Assembly (NCBI RefSeq): GCF_051020955.1
Contig: NC_135015.1
Location: 9,311,616-9,375,615, forward strand
Reading direction: 5' to 3'
DNA: 64,000 nucleotides
Source: Megalopta genalis
Lineage: Eukaryota; Arthropoda; Insecta; Hymenoptera; Halictidae
In this document: positions 61,593-64,000 of the stretch, piece after piece
How the letters are laid out: every line of letters begins with the position of its first letter
Numbering within the stretch: the first letter of the stretch is position 1
Program-made: the position numbers and the translations under genes
The notes under the pieces: generated by a model
Database searches by the model: none
Told to the model about the DNA's origin: nothing
Seen by the model: the letters and a program-made list of their open reading frames with translations, nothing else

Positions 61593-61877
61593 ACTTGTTT
61601 CGCATATTGTATCTAACTCGTCATATGAATAATTTCGACAGTGTACCGAGTATAACACGAAAGTATAGCTGGCCAGCGATTGTTGAGCTCTGCGTTGTCG
61701 ATGAAAGACAGTCTCGCGAAGCATTCCCTGGGCATTGAGATAAATGAATAGAGATGCAGTTCTAATGCCCCACGTTTCGTAGATAATACACGCTGAATGA
61801 TATTTCGCGTTCCGCGGCTCCCGGGTCCGCGTGTTCTAGGACATACGCGCTTGCCGTTCCAGTCTATGCGGATGAGA
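61593..61877. other. no gene recognised
   Basis: Short spacer between the split MITE and the piggyBac element. Open on the minus strand for 97 codons without a domain. Confidence 0.45.
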
Positions 61878-63546
61878 TTAACACTATTCCTACCGGGACC
61901 GGTCAAATGACCGTTTTTAAATTTTCAATTGGAATTTCTTACATTCAACGTAAGTGAATCGCCTTTAAACTTTACGACTTTTCTTCATATATATGTATGA
62001 TACATTTTTCAATATTCACTTATTTTTTTATTGTTTATTTTCTGAGAAATATTTGTAGTCTGTCTTACCTACCACGACCGGTCATTTGACCGGTAGTACG
62101 ATTTATACATTTTTGTAATAGTTATAAGAAAGTGCACAGAGACAGAGGCATTTAGAGTGTTGGGATATAAATGGGAACTGTCTACTGCAAAGTTATATGC
62201 ATTTTTGCAATTATGTATGCACGCGGCGCATATGAGGCTAAGAATATGGATATAGCACTTCTATGGAATAAAAAGTGGGGCCCGCCTTTTTTCTCAAATA
62301 CTATGAGTAGACATGACTTTACGGAGATTATGAGATTTATTCGATTTGACGACAGAAATCAACGAAGCCAACGGTTACAAACCGATAAATTCGCTATGAT
62401 TTCCGAAGTTTGGTACAAGTTTATTGACAACAGTCAAAATTGTTATAAACCAGGACCATATATTACTATTGACGAACAATTGTTTCCAACGAAAGCAAGG
62501 TGTAGATTCACTCAATACATGCCCAATAAACCGGACAAATTTGGTATAAAATTTTGGTTAGCATCCGATGTACGTAAACGGCTTTCCATATTTGGCATAA
62601 CCTTGACATAACCATCAGTTCCTCTTGGAGAGTTCGTCACTATGAAATTAGCAGAATCGTATGTAGGATGTGGAAGAAATATAACCACAGACAACTTTTT
62701 ACAAGCCTACCTTTAGCAACAAAACTTTTAGCAAAAAAAAAACTACGATTATTGGGACAATCAGAGCAAATAGAAAAGAGCTACCAAGACTGGCAAAACT
62801 GAAAAACGACGACATGGCACTTTTCTCAACCAAACTCTATCGCTCAAATAATTGTATGTTGACAATTTACAAAGCCAAACCAAGAAAGAAAGTTCTAGTT
62901 CTCAGTTCAATGCACAACTCCGTACAAGTTGAAGTAAATGACACCCGATCACCGGAAACAATTCAATTGTATAATAGCACCAAATTTGGCGTAGATGCGA
63001 CCGATCAAATGGCCAGAAATTATTCGGTAAAATCTAAATTTCGGAGATGGCCTTTGCAAGTATTTTTTAATATCTTGGATTTAGCCGGGATAAATGCATG
63101 GGTGTTATATAAAGAAACTGCGGGAGGAGAAATTACAAGACAGGAATTTCTATTCCAATTGGCAGAAGAACTTGCCATCGAATATCAACGAGAGCTCGGC
63201 AAAGAAAATCAACCAATACCCATCGCAAGTACAAGTACAGGTTCCCGTGAACGGAAAACATGTCAGATAAGGTATTGTAAAGATAATAAGACGAACAAAA
63301 TCTGTCTAAAATGTAAAAAGTACGTATGCGGAAAATGTACAGTTGAGAAGCCCATTTGTAAAAAATGCGACAAAAAGAATGAAATGTAGATTATGTACTC
63401 TTGAATAAAAGAAAATATATTTTTATACTGGTAAACTGGCTATTGGTCTGCATTCAATATTGAAAATATTAGTTGTGAAAGACCGGTCATTTGACCGGTC
63501 GCGGTAGGAATAGGTATACGTGAAGTGTCGGTAGGAATAGTGTTAA
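61878..63546 (+). mobile_element. piggyBac element with complete ends
   Basis: Flanked by TTAA at 61,878-61,881 and 63,543-63,546. Terminal repeats are TTAACACTATTCCTACCG at both ends. The subterminal inverted motif CCGGTCAAATGACCG(G) occurs at 61,899-61,913, in an internal copy at 62,077-62,094 and at 63,482-63,499. On the right side CTATTCCTACCG is present twice, so the subterminal motif is displaced inward by about 27 bp. It contains a broken transposase gene; an AATAAA lies at 63,404-63,409. About 1.67 kb, shorter than a full piggyBac. Confidence 0.9.
62171..63389 (+). pseudogene. piggyBac transposase (DDE_Tnp_1_7 type), broken
   Basis: Cut-and-paste transposase remnant of the TTAA-specific piggyBac family. 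The first readable part (62,171-62,611) has YEAKNMDIALLWNKKWGPPF, then FTEIMRFIRFDD and TIDEQLFPTKARCRFTQYMP with the first catalytic Asp. The usual N-terminal 100 or more residues are missing. A short segment after RLSIFGIT is replaced by CATAACCTTGACATAACC, and reading resumes at about 62,620 with PLGEFVTMKLAESY. NITTDNF holds the second Asp; a one-base loss in the following T run and another in the A run near 62,732 shift the frame. The last part (62,814-63,389) has GVDATDQM with the third Asp, WPLQVFFNILDLAGINAW and a C-terminal cysteine-rich domain (CxxC pairs, ICLKCKKYVCGKCTVEKPIC). All three catalytic Asp are still encoded, but no continuous protein is possible. Confidence 0.92.
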
Positions 63547-64000
63547 TATATTCCGCCAAAGAACCGCGCAAAATGCAGCCGGAGCCGTCGCGTGCCGCAT
63601 GAAACTCGCATTATACGTAACAAGCGTTTGAAACTAATTAATTTGCTACTAATTAAGTTGTCTTCATAAAGCCGGCACACAATTGCGTCGCCGGGCGTTG
63701 TGACAAATGAGTTAATGTTCCGGGCAGATCCGCGTCACGCGTCATTTATCGTTCAGCTTGTCGAAGAACGGCCACAATGGAATTGTCTCCCACCATGTCT
63801 CTACGAACCATTTTTCCATTGGACGGCGAAGCGTGCGGCCGCGACAGGATAATATTATATATGTGTGTGCACATAGAGTAACTCGAAACCCGTCTGTATT
63901 GAATCGGAGACGTAAGAAACGCGCGGGCGGTGAAATGAACCCTTCCGGGGTTGTAAGGCCCGGATTGCACTGTGGACGCGTATATTCTTAAGTCGCCGAT
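63547..64000. other. no gene recognised; window end
   Basis: Moderately GC-rich noncoding DNA. Overlapping frames of 74-77 codons on both strands at 63.75-63.99 kb lack domains. Confidence 0.45.

Noticed and set aside
1..64000. CRISPR arrays, operons or prokaryotic defence systems
   Set aside because: The tandem repeats here lack regular spacers, and the sequence has the splice sites, low coding density and transposons of an insect genome.

Overview
The window looks like nuclear DNA of an insect, most probably a hymenopteran. The grounds are many retained CpG dinucleotides, AT-rich stretches alternating with GC-richer blocks, and a transposon fauna of DD34D mariners, piggyBac elements with TTAA target sites and small inverted-repeat (MITE-like) elements. 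The end of one mariner resembles the mellifera-type mariners known from bees and ants. There are no operons, rRNA genes, tRNA genes or CRISPR arrays that I can support. Species-level identity cannot be read from the sequence.

Host coding content is very low. The one convincing host exon lies on the minus strand at 2389-2676: a phase 1-1 exon of exactly 96 codons that encodes one immunoglobulin-like domain with consensus splice sites. I could not find its partner exons, so most of the window is probably intron of that long gene, or intergenic. Many long open frames in the GC-richer blocks (for example near 8.8, 29.1, 44.5, 51.6 and 53.6 kb) are open on both strands or sit in low-complexity DNA; I do not regard them as genes.

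The remaining supportable content is mobile or repetitive. From left to right: a fold-back MITE (0.94-1.12 kb), a 4 x 33 bp minisatellite (1.54 kb), one copy of a dispersed repeat (4.8 kb, sister at 30.7 kb), half a fold-back MITE (5.0 kb), a diverged satellite-like array with 162-174 bp spacing (9.6-10.2 kb), putative piggyBac-type MITEs (13.6 and 19.7 kb), a 314 bp inverted-repeat element (18.65 kb), a mariner 3' coding remnant (22.9 kb), a recent 234 bp tandem duplication carrying the 5' end of a mariner-like element (31.2 kb), the deleted but end-complete element it derives from (33.8-34.5 kb), a clean TTAA MITE (35.7 kb), a 260 bp polypurine tract (41.1 kb), a mariner with a piggyBac MITE nested in it (45.5-46.7 kb), three copies of a 'GCGGATTTTATGCA' inverted-repeat family (44.2, 51.1, 59.35 kb), a possible hAT-like element (52.2-53.0 kb), a composite of fold-back MITEs (56.6-57.3 kb), a mariner nested in a fold-back MITE (60.9-61.6 kb) and a piggyBac element with matching TTAA ends and a broken transposase (61.9-63.5 kb).

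All transposase genes seen are defective, through internal deletions, nonsense codons or single-base frameshifts, so the window records past transposition rather than activity. Nested insertions give relative ages: the mariner at 60.9 kb is younger than the MITE it splits, and the TTAA MITE at 45.5 kb is younger than the mariner it sits in. I found no clear undescribed multi-gene system. The most unusual structures are the 11 bp motif shared by two unrelated transposon breakpoints (31.4 and 62.6 kb) and the repeated palindromic subterminal motif of the piggyBac element.
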